From: DAOMFM01 sp035429825
GTDB taxonomy: Bacteria > Acidobacteriota > Blastocatellia > UBA7656 > JADIYM01
DNA length: 50,407 nucleotides
Direction: 5' to 3'
Assembly (NCBI GenBank): GCA_044224215.1
Contig: JBGAKX010000018.1
Span: 1 to 50,407, forward strand
Part shown: one piece after another, positions 34,208-41,519 of the stretch
How positions within the stretch are numbered: the stretch's first letter is position 1
Layout of the letters: every line of letters begins with the position of its first letter
Notes under the pieces: model-generated
Seen by the model: only the letters and a program-made list of their open reading frames with translations
What the model was told of the DNA's origin: nothing
Database searches by the model: none
Program-made: the position numbers and the translations under genes

Positions 34208-35569
34208 ATGAACCAGCAGCGCTTTGACGTGCTTCTCGACTCGGTCGGACGCCTTGCCAGGCGCGGTGCGCACGCGCACGCGCTCAACATCCTCGAGAAG
34301 CTGCGCCCTGTCGACGTGGCAAACGTCTTGCGGTCGCTTGCGCACCGTGATCGCGAAGAGCTGTTCGGGGCGCTAGCGGAGCGCGACGGCGCGAAGGCGG
34401 CCGAATCGCTCACCGAGCTTGGCGAGGAGTACGTCGGCGAACTGCTGACGCCGCTCGAGCCCGACAGGATTCTCGAGTTGCTGCACGCGCTTCCGGGCGA
34501 CGACGCCGCGCTCGTCATGGCAGAGCTGCCGACGGAGTTGCGCGAGAGCCTGCTCGAGCGCATGCACGCGACCGAGTCGACCGGTGTCCACGAACTGCTG
34601 ACGTTCGACACCGAGACGGCGGGGCGCATCATGACGCCCGACTTCTTTGCGCTGCACGAGGACATTACCGTGTCGCAGGCGGTGGCTGCGCTTCAGCGTC
34701 GCAGCGAAGAGCTCGAGATGTCGTTCTACGTCTATGTCGTCGACGAGCGCAACCACCTCGTCGGCGTCGTCAGCCTGCGCCAGTTGTTGCTGAACTCGCC
34801 TTCCACGCCGCTCAAGAAGATCATGTCGAGCGACGTGATCAAGGTGACGACCTCGACCGACCAGGAGGAGGTCGCCCGGCTCGTTGCGAACTACAACCTG
34901 ATCGCGCTGCCGGTGGTCGACGACGAGAACAAGCTCGCCGGCATCGTGACGGTCGACGACGTGATCGACGTCATCCGCGAAGAGGCGACCGAGGACATCT
35001 ATGCGCTTGCGGGCGTGGATGCCGACGATCGCGCCGGTGGCAGTTCGGCAAACTCGGTACGACGCCGGCTCCCGTGGCTGATGATCAGTCTTGGGACGGC
35101 GTTGCTGCTCGCCGCGGTCATCAGCTTCTTCCGAAACTCGGTGCAGTCGGCGGTGGCGCTTGCGGTGCTCATTCCAGTTGTCATCGTGATGGGAGGCAAC
35201 GCGGCCACGCAAACGATGACGGTCGTCGTGCGCGCGCTGCAGCTGAACGAGATCTCGTGGGACAACGGATTTCGCGTCGTCGCGAAGGAGGCGCTGGCGG
35301 GGCTCGTCAACGGCGCCGCGGTAGGACTCGTCGCCGGCATCGTCGCCGCGCTCTGGTTCCGCAGCCCAATGTTCGGAGTTGCGATGGCTGTGACGCTGGT
35401 GCTCACGATCGTCGTGGGCGGCGTCGTCGGCACGCTCATTCCGTTATTGCTCAAGCGATTCCGCGTGGACCCGGCGATGGCGTCGAGCGTGTTCGTGCTG
35501 ACCGCGACGGTCGTCGTCGGGCTGCTTGTGTACCTGACGCTCGGCACGTTCGTGTTCGTCGTAAAGTAG
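34208..35569 (+). CDS. mgtE: MgtE-family divalent cation transporter with altered pore motif
   Basis: 453 aa, standard MgtE length and order: N domain (about 1-125, helical repeats with ELGEEYVGELL), tandem CBS domains (about 130-255; VVDERNHLVGVVSLRQLLL and VVDDENKLAGIVTVDDVID), connecting helix, then five membrane helices. PVVIVMGGNAATQTMTVVVRAL is the family's signature. In the last helix the usual DPA...TTxxDxxG motif reads DPAMASSVFVLTATVVVG: D421 is kept, but the pore Asp that coordinates hydrated Mg2+ (D432 of Thermus MgtE) is V435. Transport activity or selectivity may therefore differ. It sits in the run PEGA - mgtE - dehydrogenase. Confidence 0.92.
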   Translation: MNQQRFDVLLDSVGRLARRGAHAHALNILEKLRPVDVANVLRSLAHRDREELFGALAERDGAKAAESLTELGEEYVGELLTPLEPDRILELLHALPGDDAALVMAELPTELRESLLERMHATESTGVHELLTFDTETAGRIMTPDFFALHEDITVSQAVAALQRRSEELEMSFYVYVVDERNHLVGVVSLRQLLLNSPSTPLKKIMSSDVIKVTTSTDQEEVARLVANYNLIALPVVDDENKLAGIVTVDDVIDVIREEATEDIYALAGVDADDRAGGSSANSVRRRLPWLMISLGTALLLAAVISFFRNSVQSAVALAVLIPVVIVMGGNAATQTMTVVVRALQLNEISWDNGFRVVAKEALAGLVNGAAVGLVAGIVAALWFRSPMFGVAMAVTLVLTIVVGGVVGTLIPLLLKRFRVDPAMASSVFVLTATVVVGLLVYLTLGTFVFVVK

Positions 35570-35587
35570 CGGCATGAGGCGACGCGC

Positions 35588-36544
35588 ATGAGGGCAATCC
35601 GTTTCGATGGCGAGCAGGCGCGGCTCGAGGGGGTCGATTTCGAGCCACGGCCCGGCGAGGCGGTCGTGAAGGTGCGCTCCGTCGGCGTGTGCAATACCGA
35701 TCTCGAGATTCTGCGCGGATACGCGGGGTTTCGCGGAACGCTTGGACACGAGTTCGTCGGAGAGGTCGTGGAGGCACGCGACGAGTCGCTCGTGGGGAAG
35801 CGGGTGGTAGGAGAGATCAACTGCGGCTGCGGGGTCTGCGAACTGTGCGTTTCGGGCGACCCGCGACATTGTCCCGACCGGACCGTGCTTGGCATCGTCG
35901 GACGCGACGGGGCGATGGCGGACTTTATGTCGCTGCCGGAAGGGAACCTGCTTGTGGTTCCGGATCGTGTGCCCGACCGTCACGCGGTGTTCGTCGAGCC
36001 GCTCGCGGCGGCGTGCGAGATTCTCGATCAGGTTGCCATCGGTCCTGGGTCGAGGGTAGCCGTCGTCGGCGATGGAAAGCTCGGATTGTTGATTGCGCAG
36101 GTCGTTGCGACGACGGGCGCGGACATGACGGTGGTCGGCAAGCACGCGGGGAAACTCGAGATTCTCGCGGCGCGCGGGATCAGAACGGCCCTGGTCGACG
36201 TGTTCGATGCCGCCGTGCGATTTGACGTCGTCGTCGAGGCAAGCGGGTCGGCCCGCGGATTTGCATTTGCTCAACGGATTGTCCGGCCGCGCGGGACGAT
36301 CGTTTTGAAGAGCACGATCCATGGCGACGTTCCGTTCGACGCGACGAGCCTGATCGTCAACGAGGTGACGCTGGTGGGGTCGCGGTGCGGGCGGTTCGGG
36401 CCAGCGTTGGATCTGATCGCGTCAGGCAGGGTCGACGTCGAACCGTTGGTGTCGCGGGTGCTGCCACTGAGTGCCGGCGCGTCGGCGTTCGACGTGGCGA
36501 CGGAGCCGGGCGTGTTGAAGGTGATCCTCGAGACGGCGATGTAG
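35588..36544 (+). CDS. Zinc-dependent medium-chain alcohol/polyol dehydrogenase
   Basis: 318 aa MDR-family oxidoreductase, a little short for the family. Catalytic Zn ligands C35 (GVCNTDLEI), H54 and E55 (LGHEFVGEV); structural Zn cysteines C81, C84, C87 and C95; Rossmann motif VAVVGDGKLGLL. The order of motifs resembles threonine, sorbitol and galactitol dehydrogenases; the substrate is not determinable. The start ATG at 35588 is 18 bases after mgtE. A 5-codon ATG frame lies between them and probably has no function. It is the last plus-strand gene before the repeat cluster. Confidence 0.9.
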   Translation: MRAIRFDGEQARLEGVDFEPRPGEAVVKVRSVGVCNTDLEILRGYAGFRGTLGHEFVGEVVEARDESLVGKRVVGEINCGCGVCELCVSGDPRHCPDRTVLGIVGRDGAMADFMSLPEGNLLVVPDRVPDRHAVFVEPLAAACEILDQVAIGPGSRVAVVGDGKLGLLIAQVVATTGADMTVVGKHAGKLEILAARGIRTALVDVFDAAVRFDVVVEASGSARGFAFAQRIVRPRGTIVLKSTIHGDVPFDATSLIVNEVTLVGSRCGRFGPALDLIASGRVDVEPLVSRVLPLSAGASAFDVATEPGVLKVILETAM

Positions 36545-36974
36545 TCGTACAATCCGCGAACCAGAGCCGGGTGCGGTAGCGCCCGGCCCATGATCGCTGG
36601 GTCGAGCGCGCCGTGAGGACCGGCCGAGCCCTACCGGGCCCGGCTCTGGGTCTGCGGTTGGGCCTGTGCCTGGATTCACAGCCGGGTGCGGTAGCGCCCG
36701 GCCTGCTGTTTGGGTTGGTGAATCCGGTTCGAGGTACCCCGAAGGGGTGGGGCGCAATAGCCGGGGGTCGAGGAGCGGAGCGACGACGACCCCCGGTGAT
36801 CGCCAATTTCGGTGCTGCCTGGAGAGAATCGCGCAAGCCGGACCCTTACAGGGTCCAACCAAATTCTCAAACGCATCCGGGGGTCGGCGTCGCGCGCCAC
36901 GCGCTCCTTGACCCCGGCTATTACTCTTTGCCAGCGGGGTGCTAGGCGAAAGTGACGCTCGTGCGGGTCCCGCC
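36545..36974. repeat. Cluster of palindromic intergenic repeats
   Basis: 430 bases with no credible coding frame, between convergent genes. Element A: a 24-base sequence (starting AGCCGGGTGCGG) occurs exactly at 36565-36588 and 36680-36703. Each copy folds into a 9-base stem with a GGTA loop. An inverted copy, 24 of 28 bases matching over the wider element, is at 36622-36649. Element B: hairpin CCGGGGGTCG/CGACCCCCGG (36761-36796) preceded by ACCCCGAAGGGGT (36736-36748) and AATAGCC. A diverged inverted copy is at 36877-36920 (CCGGGGGTC / GACCCCGG, then CTATTA). GACCC-TTACA-GGGTC (36841-36855) lies between. The arrangement resembles REP/BIME clusters. Confidence 0.85.
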
Positions 36975-38711
36975 CTACTTCTGGAACTGGAACCGCGCCA
37001 CGTCGGCTTCCGAAACGATCACCGTGTCTCCGGGGTTGAGGTAACTCTCCGTGATTCGCTGAGACCCCGGGGCGTTCAGGAACGTCCCGTTCGTCGATCC
37101 CTGGTCCACCACGGTGATTCGTCCGTTCCGCGGCCCGATCCACACGTGGCGCTTGGACACGCGGTTGTCGTTGACGACGATCTGCGACAACGTCCCGTCA
37201 CGGCCGATATAGACGCCTTCCGGCCGGATCTCGAACCGTTGCCCCATCAGCGCGCCCGACGTGCACGCAAGCGACCCAAGGCCCGGTTGCGCACCTGCCG
37301 CGACGGCTCCGATCACAACCGTCTTCTCGCCGTGTCCCGGTGCTGCGGGTGGAGGAGCCTGTTGTGGCTGCGGCTGGAACGCCATCGGCGCCTGCGGAGG
37401 CGGAGTCGGCGGGAACGCCGGCTGTTGCGGTTGCGGCGGGAAGCCTATTCCAGACTGCGGCGCGCCGAATCCGGCAGGCACGCCCGGATACGCGGGTTGG
37501 CCCATCGCGGGAGCGCGCTTCTTGCGCCGCACGAGGATGATGATGACGCCGACGATGATGATGAACCCAAGCAGGAGAACCACCGCGATGCCGATCACAA
37601 GGGGCAGGGCGCCCGATTTCTCCTTGCCTTCCGATATCTTCTGCTGGCTGTCGGTGATCAGACGCGCCACTTCCGAATGCTGAGGAAACAGCCGGCGAAC
37701 CTCCTCGAACTTGGCAATCGCCTGCGTGTAGTAGCCGTTGAGGTACGCGTCGAGCCCTTCCTGGAACCGCTGATCCGTCAGACCTTGAACGTTTGTGGTG
37801 CCGGCCTTCTTCACGAACTCGAGCGCCGTGCTCGACGGAATCACGAACGCGAATCCGGAGACCTCCTGCCCGTTGACCGTGTCGCCACGGAACGTGAGCA
37901 TGCCGATCTGCTCTGAGTTCTCGTTCAACACGGGTCCGCCCGAGTTTCCATGCGTCGCCGGCGCACTGATCTGAAGGATGGGCGCGCCGTCGGACGTGTT
38001 CTTCTTGGCGGACACCTTGCCGTCGGTGATCGACGCTTCGAGCTGAGACTTGCTGTCGAGCAGACCCGAATCGAACGTGTCCGCGGCTGCCGGGTAGCCG
38101 ATGACCGTCACCGTGTCCTGAAGCTGTACCTTCTCGGAATCGCCGATCTTGAGGGTTGGCGCGTTCTTCACCTCGATCTTCACGACCGACACGTCCTTGC
38201 CCTGGCCGACCGGAGCGCCGCACTCCTTTCTTTCAAAGGGGAACGCGTCGCCGCGCGGCAGCACGACATGGTGAATGTGCGTGAAGCTGGTGAGCGACGA
38301 ATTGTCGCTGACCGACTGAAGGACCTCGCGATCCTGGACCGCCTGGTCCGGATTGACGCCCGCCTTCTGGGCAAGGATTCGGACGAGCTGCTCGAAGAGG
38401 ATCTCCTTGCCCTTGTCGTCCCCATTGTGGGTCAACTCAGTAACGTGAGCATTTGTAAGAATATAGCCGTCCGGGTTGATGATCGATCCCGATCCACTGC
38501 CGACATATTGGGTCGTGATCTTGCTGCCGTTTGCGAGCGTCCACTCTCCAACATATCCGTCCCAGATCCGGACGACCGCAGGCTTGGTCAGGTATGCAAG
38601 CTTTTGTCCCTTCGAGACAGTCTGTTCCTGAGCGCTTGCCGCAGGGCCAACGAGAAACACAATCGGCGTTGCGACGAGTACGAGCGAAAGAAGAGCAAAG
38701 CGTCTAGCCAT
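36975..38711 (-). CDS. Membrane-spanning trypsin-like serine protease with TPR and cytoplasmic FHA domain
   Basis: 578 aa from the ATG at 38711 (GGAG 8 bases upstream; an in-frame TTG at 38735 is rejected). Signal segment 1-27. S1C/HtrA-like protease (about 35-305) with the full triad: H89 in LTNAHV, D173 in GKDVSVVKIE, S257 in GNSGGPV. No PDZ domain. A single TPR-like repeat (about 315-350, DAYLNGYYTQAIAKFEEVRR), a transmembrane helix (about 367-394), a Pro/Gln-rich linker, then a C-terminal FHA domain with YIGRDG, VSKRHVWI and DQGSTNGTFL. The topology puts the protease outside and the phosphothreonine reader inside, so cytoplasmic kinase signalling could gate periplasmic proteolysis. No Ser/Thr kinase is in the window. 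Confidence 0.88.
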   Translation of the reverse strand: MARRFALLSLVLVATPIVFLVGPAASAQEQTVSKGQKLAYLTKPAVVRIWDGYVGEWTLANGSKITTQYVGSGSGSIINPDGYILTNAHVTELTHNGDDKGKEILFEQLVRILAQKAGVNPDQAVQDREVLQSVSDNSSLTSFTHIHHVVLPRGDAFPFERKECGAPVGQGKDVSVVKIEVKNAPTLKIGDSEKVQLQDTVTVIGYPAAADTFDSGLLDSKSQLEASITDGKVSAKKNTSDGAPILQISAPATHGNSGGPVLNENSEQIGMLTFRGDTVNGQEVSGFAFVIPSSTALEFVKKAGTTNVQGLTDQRFQEGLDAYLNGYYTQAIAKFEEVRRLFPQHSEVARLITDSQQKISEGKEKSGALPLVIGIAVVLLLGFIIIVGVIIILVRRKKRAPAMGQPAYPGVPAGFGAPQSGIGFPPQPQQPAFPPTPPPQAPMAFQPQPQQAPPPAAPGHGEKTVVIGAVAAGAQPGLGSLACTSGALMGQRFEIRPEGVYIGRDGTLSQIVVNDNRVSKRHVWIGPRNGRITVVDQGSTNGTFLNAPGSQRITESYLNPGDTVIVSEADVARFQFQK

Positions 38712-38842
38712 GCGGCAGAACTCCTGAGGTATCAAGTTGTTGTGCGTACGCCACGGCCGTCCGTTCTTCGACAGCCTTCAACGGATCCTTCAGCGCAACA
38801 TGAGATTGGATGGGTTCATCGTAGGCTCGGGGCTTTGGGATG

Positions 38843-39208
38843 TCAATCTTCGAGAAAGTTCTCGTCGGCTCGGCTGAACGCCGGTCCGCAGACCAGTACA
38901 ATCCGCATTGCCGTGTCACCCGTGTTGCGCAGGCTGTGCCACTTTCCGGTTGGGATGAACACGGCGTCACCTGCCGCAACCGGTTCTGTCTCGTCGCCAA
39001 TCGTCATCTCACCCGAGCCCTCGAGGACGTAGTACACCTCCTCCGTCGCGCGGTGGAAATGCGGCGTGACGGCGTGCCCGGGCGGCAGTGACTCCTCTGC
39101 CACGCTGCACTGCGTGATGTCGGACGTCGTCCGATCGATCAGCGGCCGGATCACCGATCCGTGGCGCGTCTCTATCGTACTGGCGTTGCTAAGATTTACG
39201 ATCTTCAT
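38843..39208 (-). CDS. Cupin-domain protein
   Basis: 121 aa, a single small beta-barrel cupin. Metal ligands in the first motif are H50, H52 and E56/E57 (PHFHRATEEVYYVLEG), and H91 in the second (FIPTGKWHSLRNTG). Such proteins bind Fe, Mn or Zn and act as small-molecule binders, isomerases or dioxygenases; the role here is unknown. The ATG is only 4-5 bases from the predicted transcription start, and no Shine-Dalgarno sequence is present, so the mRNA may be leaderless. It is divergent from the histidine kinase gene. Confidence 0.85.
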   Translation of the reverse strand: MKIVNLSNASTIETRHGSVIRPLIDRTTSDITQCSVAEESLPPGHAVTPHFHRATEEVYYVLEGSGEMTIGDETEPVAAGDAVFIPTGKWHSLRNTGDTAMRIVLVCGPAFSRADENFLED

Positions 39209-39218
39209 GGCAGCGGCT

Positions 39219-39224
39219 ATTATA
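39219..39224 (-). promoter_or_regulatory. -10 box of the cupin gene, nearly leaderless transcript
   Basis: A perfect TATAAT on the minus strand, ending 10 bases before the ATG. Transcription should start about 4 bases before the ATG, leaving no room for a ribosome site. The -35 region is weak. Confidence 0.5.
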
Positions 39225-39298
39225 GCTGTCGCCCCGCCACGTCGAACACGGCGTGTGGAGTTGTCCTGAGCAGCCTGGCGCCAGAGGGAAACGCAGCG

Positions 39299-41056
39299 AT
39301 GGCTCGTGCGAGAGTTACGGACAATGATGGGGAATTTGTCGTCACCGAGGGCGATCGCCTTTTGCGAGAGTCATTTGCGCTCGGTTTCGTCGTGCTGCTC
39401 GTGCTCGTCGCGGGCCTTGGCTACCTCAGCATCCGCCGGATCGGTGCGGTCGAGGAGACCATCACCGAGCGCAGCGCCCGAAACCAGGCGACGCTCGAGA
39501 TCGTCTTCCGGCTTGAGGAGCAGACAGGTCTCCTCGCCGCCGAGGGCAAGACGCTCCTGACGGCCCGGTCGGCAAATCTTCGAACGGGGCCGGTCGAGCG
39601 GCGCATCTCGTCGGTCGAAAAGGACCTCGCCGAGACCCTCGACCGCGGCCGGACTCTCGACATCGGCGACACGCCTGAATGGCGAGAGTTCGAACGCGCC
39701 CTTGGCGTGTACGCCGAAGGACTGGCGAGGCCGGAACCGAATACGGATCTCGTCAACGAAGACTTCGACAAGGCGATGCACGGCCTGCGGGAGCTCGCAC
39801 AGCGCGACGTGCGCAGGCTCTCGGACGATGCCGATGCAATGCGCAAGGCTGCGCAACGGGATATCGGAATCGCGACGGCGGTGTGCCTTGCAGCGGGGCT
39901 CGTCGTCTCGGTGCTCGCGTTTGTCGAGACACGACGCCGCATGCAGCAGCTTCGGCGCGCGTACGCGCAGGTCCGGCTGAGCAAACGGCTGAGCGAGAGC
40001 ACGCTCGAGGGAATGACGAGCGCGGTGCTGACCGTCGACCACAACGGCATCGTCACGCGAATAAACGGGCACGCGTTGCACGTCCTCGAGATCCCGACGG
40101 CCGATGCGGCGATGGACCGGTCCATTGGCGCGCTGGTGCAGGCGCGGACGTTGCGGCAGGCGCTCGAGCCGTTGTCGCGCGGAGGTTCGATTGCGCACGG
40201 CTACCTCGGACGGTTCGAGCTCGGGAGCGAGCATCGGTTGTTCGACGTCGGCGTGGCACCGCTCCTGATCGAGAGCGAGACGAGCGGACACATCGTCACG
40301 CTGACCGATGTGACGGACGCAGAGCGTGCAAACGACGAACTCCGGCGGGGTCGAGCGCTGGCCGCTGTCGGGCAGATGACGGCGCAGGTTGCGCACGAGA
40401 TCAAGAACCCGCTCGGGAGCGTCGGACTCGCCGCGCAAGTGCTCGAGCTGCGCGTGGCGAACGATGACGTGGCGCTCGACGTCGTGCACAGAATCGAGAA
40501 CTCTGTCGATCACCTGACCCGAATCGTCGGCGAGCTGAGCCAGTTCGCCAGACCCATCGAGCTCACCACCGAAACGGTCGACGTTCGGCGTCTGATCGAC
40601 GACGTGCTCGCGAGCATCGACGACCGGATCATCGAGAAGTCGATCCGCGTCGTGAGGACTCACACGGTCGAGACGCTCCCGGTCGAGCTCGATGCCAAGG
40701 AGATTCGAAAGGCGATGCTCAACGTCCTGATCAACGCCGTGGACGCCAGTGAAGAGGGCGCGTCGATCGAGGTGACGCTCGCGCGGCAAACCGAAGCCGC
40801 GGGCGCGATGGTATTCGCCGTCACGGACCACGGGCAGGGAATGGACGACGAAACGCTCAGGCGCCTGTTCGAGCCGTTCTTCACGACCAAGGCGCGTGGC
40901 ACGGGGCTCGGCATGGCGATCACGCGAAACATCGTCGAGTTGCACAACGGAACCATTGCCGTCGACAGTTCGCCGGGCCGCGGAACCACCGTTACACTGA
41001 CGCTTCCGCTCGTGCCCGTTTCGAATCCGCTGGTTGGTGCAAGAGAGGTCCGGTGA
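39299..41056 (+). CDS. Membrane sensor histidine kinase
   Basis: 585 aa from the ATG at 39299 (AGGGA upstream); the open frame extends upstream without coding character. Two membrane helices (about 27-45 and 198-218) flank a periplasmic helical sensor region of about 150 residues, resembling a four-helix bundle. A PAS domain follows (about 235-345, LEGMTSAVLTVDHNGIVTRI). HisKA carries H366 in QVAHEIKNPLG; HATPase_c has NVLINAVDA, DHGQGMD and GTGLGMAI. No response regulator is adjacent; the receiver protein at 1809 is far away. The stop overlaps the next gene's GTG (GTGA). Confidence 0.92.
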   Translation: MARARVTDNDGEFVVTEGDRLLRESFALGFVVLLVLVAGLGYLSIRRIGAVEETITERSARNQATLEIVFRLEEQTGLLAAEGKTLLTARSANLRTGPVERRISSVEKDLAETLDRGRTLDIGDTPEWREFERALGVYAEGLARPEPNTDLVNEDFDKAMHGLRELAQRDVRRLSDDADAMRKAAQRDIGIATAVCLAAGLVVSVLAFVETRRRMQQLRRAYAQVRLSKRLSESTLEGMTSAVLTVDHNGIVTRINGHALHVLEIPTADAAMDRSIGALVQARTLRQALEPLSRGGSIAHGYLGRFELGSEHRLFDVGVAPLLIESETSGHIVTLTDVTDAERANDELRRGRALAAVGQMTAQVAHEIKNPLGSVGLAAQVLELRVANDDVALDVVHRIENSVDHLTRIVGELSQFARPIELTTETVDVRRLIDDVLASIDDRIIEKSIRVVRTHTVETLPVELDAKEIRKAMLNVLINAVDASEEGASIEVTLARQTEAAGAMVFAVTDHGQGMDDETLRRLFEPFFTTKARGTGLGMAITRNIVELHNGTIAVDSSPGRGTTVTLTLPLVPVSNPLVGAREVR

Positions 41057-41511
41057 AAAAGGTCTCGGTGGTGTGTGACGGCAGTTCTCTCGGCAACGGT
41101 CGCCAATCGCCGCGCGCGGCCGCGGCTGCGGTGCTCGTGTTCAAGGATGCTGCCGGACGGAAGCACGTTCGCGCCGTCGGCGAATACCTCGGCCACGCAA
41201 CGAACAACCAGGCCGAGATCGTTGCGGCGTGCATCGCGCTCGAATCACTGCGCGAGCCTTGCGACGTGCATGTCGTGACCGACAGCCGGTACGTCGTCGA
41301 GACGCTGAAGGGCAACTTCCGTCGCAAGATGAATCACGATTTCTGGGCGAGGCTGGACCGCGCGGTTGCGCCGCACAAGGTGCGGTGGGAGTGGACCAAG
41401 GGCCACGCTGGACATCCGGAACAGGAGGAGTGCGATCGGATGGCTCGCGAAATCGCTGCGGCGGGCGAGGTTACGCCCGAGATTCTGACGCTATCGCGCG
41501 AAGACTTCTGA
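41053..41511 (+). CDS. Ribonuclease HI-like protein
   Basis: 152 aa RNase H-fold nuclease expected to cut RNA in RNA-DNA hybrids. Catalytic acids are in place: D9 in CDGSSLGN, E55 in NNQAEI, D77 in VTDSRYV and D128 in EECDRMA, with H118 in TKGHAGHPEQE. GTG start at 41053 overlaps the kinase stop by four bases, so the two are translationally coupled, an unusual pairing. It ends 8 bases before the convergent LptF-LptG stop. Confidence 0.92.
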   Translation: MKKVSVVCDGSSLGNGRQSPRAAAAAVLVFKDAAGRKHVRAVGEYLGHATNNQAEIVAACIALESLREPCDVHVVTDSRYVVETLKGNFRRKMNHDFWARLDRAVAPHKVRWEWTKGHAGHPEQEECDRMAREIAAAGEVTPEILTLSREDF

Positions 41512-41519
41512 CGCGGCCG

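Noticed and set aside
36565..36703. Possible CRISPR from the repeated 24-base unit
   Set aside because: Only two direct copies 115 bases apart plus an inverted one; there are no regular spacers and no cas genes.
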